The notes beneath the pieces are model-generated. The model was not told the DNA's origin. It made no database searches and worked only from the letters and a program-made list of their open reading frames with translations. A program made the translations under genes and the position numbers. 32,124 nt of DNA, from positions 1 to 32,124 of the forward strand of contig CBDUVB010000017.1 in assembly GCA_965370555.1 (NCBI GenBank). Reading direction: 5' to 3'. The DNA comes from JAJOKK01 sp965370555. GTDB lineage: Bacteria; Bipolaricaulota; Bipolaricaulia; UBA7950; UBA9294. This document shows, one piece after another, positions 31,312 to 32,124 of the stretch. Numbering within the stretch: position 1 is the first letter of the stretch; each line of letters opens with the position of its first letter.

Positions 31312-32025
31312 GGATTTTTCCCCAACATACAATAGATGATCGGCAGCCCCGTGAAGACTGGGGTCTTGACCAAGCTTATAGCTCAACTCGACCCAGGCTT
31401 GCCACGCCTCTCCCGTTAGCTCATTCACCTTGCCTTCGTGTCCGGCCACAATGCCTTCGCAACCGACAAGGCATAGGGTTCTCAAACCCTGATTCTCCAT
31501 CAAGGGCACTACTTCCCTAGGGTGAACGTAATAAGCCTTTGTGAACGTTATTGGCGGCTGATCATGCACTCCTGTTTCGAGTAATTGCAGTGCATATTCC
31601 TGGTTCCCTATCAGCCAATCCGGTTCTCCGTTAGCCACATACCGAAATGGCGCGAATCTTGTGATGAACGCCGCGAACAACCTGCCGTGTGGTTTAAGAA
31701 CGCGCATTGCCTCCTGTATTGCTCGAACTCGTTCTGTGTGGGACAGCAGATGGTACAGCGGCCCCATCAGAAGAACTGCATCGAAACTGGCCGAACCAAG
31801 CTCTCCTAAGTCCAATGCATTCGCGTGAATGAACCCAGCCAATGATACTTGAGCTTCTCCCGCTTTTTCCTGAGCCAGTCTCAGACTTTCTCCCGATACT
31901 TCCAGCAAGGTGACAGCGTATCCCTGCCGCGCAAGCTCGATCGAATAGCGACCGGGCCCTCCGCCTATATCGAGGATAGAGCACGGTGGGCTGGACAGAA
32001 ACTCATTGATGGCTCTCAAACTCAC
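31306..32025 (-). CDS. Class I SAM-dependent methyltransferase, probably 5'-truncated
   Basis: The 239 readable residues hold a Rossmann-type AdoMet-binding fold: SILDIGGGPGRYSIELARQGY (motif I), VTLLEVSGESL, FIHANALDLGEL, FDAVLLMGPLYHLL (motif IV region) and EAMRVLKPHGRLFAAF. The substrate is unknown. The GTG at 32025 is only the first start codon in frame. The frame stays open upstream to about 32108 and encodes EWGRLEKHRTEFAVSLRA, which resembles the normal N-terminal helix of related methyltransferases, yet no start codon occurs there. The true beginning therefore seems lost to a hairpin-bearing junction at 32083-32102. Its stop lies within an attC site. Confidence 0.8.
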   Translation of the reverse strand: MSLRAINEFLSSPPCSILDIGGGPGRYSIELARQGYAVTLLEVSGESLRLAQEKAGEAQVSLAGFIHANALDLGELGSASFDAVLLMGPLYHLLSHTERVRAIQEAMRVLKPHGRLFAAFITRFAPFRYVANGEPDWLIGNQEYALQLLETGVHDQPPITFTKAYYVHPREVVPLMENQGLRTLCLVGCEGIVAGHEGKVNELTGEAWQAWVELSYKLGQDPSLHGAADHLLYVGEKSG

Positions 32026-32082
32026 CGCAAATTCAGTGCGATGTTTCTCAAGCCGTCCCCATTCTTTAGGAGTAAAAAGATT

Positions 32083-32102
32083 CCCCGCCCTTCCGGACGG
32101 GG
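32083..32102. repeat. Hairpin at the truncated end of the methyltransferase
   Basis: CCCCGCCC and GGACGGGG pair around TTCC with one mismatch. Plus strand continues CTTTTC, minus strand AATCTTTTT. GC hairpins of this look flank IS200/IS605-type ends, and also serve as terminators; the window ends too soon to decide. Confidence 0.4.
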
Positions 32103-32124
32103 CTTTTCAAAGCAAATGCAACTG

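Overview
The window looks like a chromosomal piece of an uncultured diderm bacterium. It encodes secreted and outer-membrane beta-barrel proteins and a manno-heptose sugar-nucleotide pathway. The lineage cannot be fixed from the sequence alone; a Bipolaricaulota/Acetothermia-like or similar candidate-phylum origin is only a guess from the gene mix.

Left arm (1-7.7 kb, minus strand): one tightly packed unit, probably driven by a promoter at 7699-7728. In transcription order it holds a small basic-tailed hypothetical gene, a phosphohexomutase, leucyl-tRNA synthetase (with an extra ~120-residue insertion) and four genes typical of D,D-heptose nucleotide synthesis (phosphatase, nucleotidyltransferase, kinase, isomerase). 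A tRNA-Ala(GGC) follows. Stop/start overlaps of 4-7 nt are the rule.

Next arm (7.8-15.6 kb, plus strand): a divergent unit for the cell surface. It has a secreted subtilisin-like protease with a C-terminal Ig/FlgD-like tail, a small PorV-like barrel, a 1330-residue barrel protein carrying a propeller domain, and a soluble ThiF/MoeB-like E1 enzyme.

Defence block (15.9-20.2 kb): a Eco57I-type single-chain restriction-modification gene broken by a frameshift, overlapping a gene for a HARE-HTH + EVE + PD-(D/E)XK-like protein. A secreted protein with a transglutaminase-like Cys-His-Asp set follows.

Mobile element (22.50-23.97 kb): an IS110 element. Its insertion point can be read to the base because removing it rebuilds a perfect 20-bp-arm palindrome. 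Its upstream non-coding end folds like a bridge RNA, and all four guide segments can be matched to donor and target. Downstream are a phosphoglucose/phosphomannose isomerase and a sugar nucleotidyltransferase (a two-gene unit, perhaps leaderless).

Right arm (26.1-32.1 kb): about 770 bp of diverged repeats and nested hairpins, then a minus-strand array of unrelated small genes: GNAT, HigA with HigB debris, a GNAT remnant, MazEF, an aminoglycoside-adenylyltransferase-like gene, an ATC-hydrolase-like gene and a methyltransferase. Two well-formed attC recombination sites and several decayed ones separate them. No integron integrase is in view, so this reads as a CALIN (attC cluster lacking an integrase). 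The methyltransferase seems to have lost its N-terminus at the right edge.
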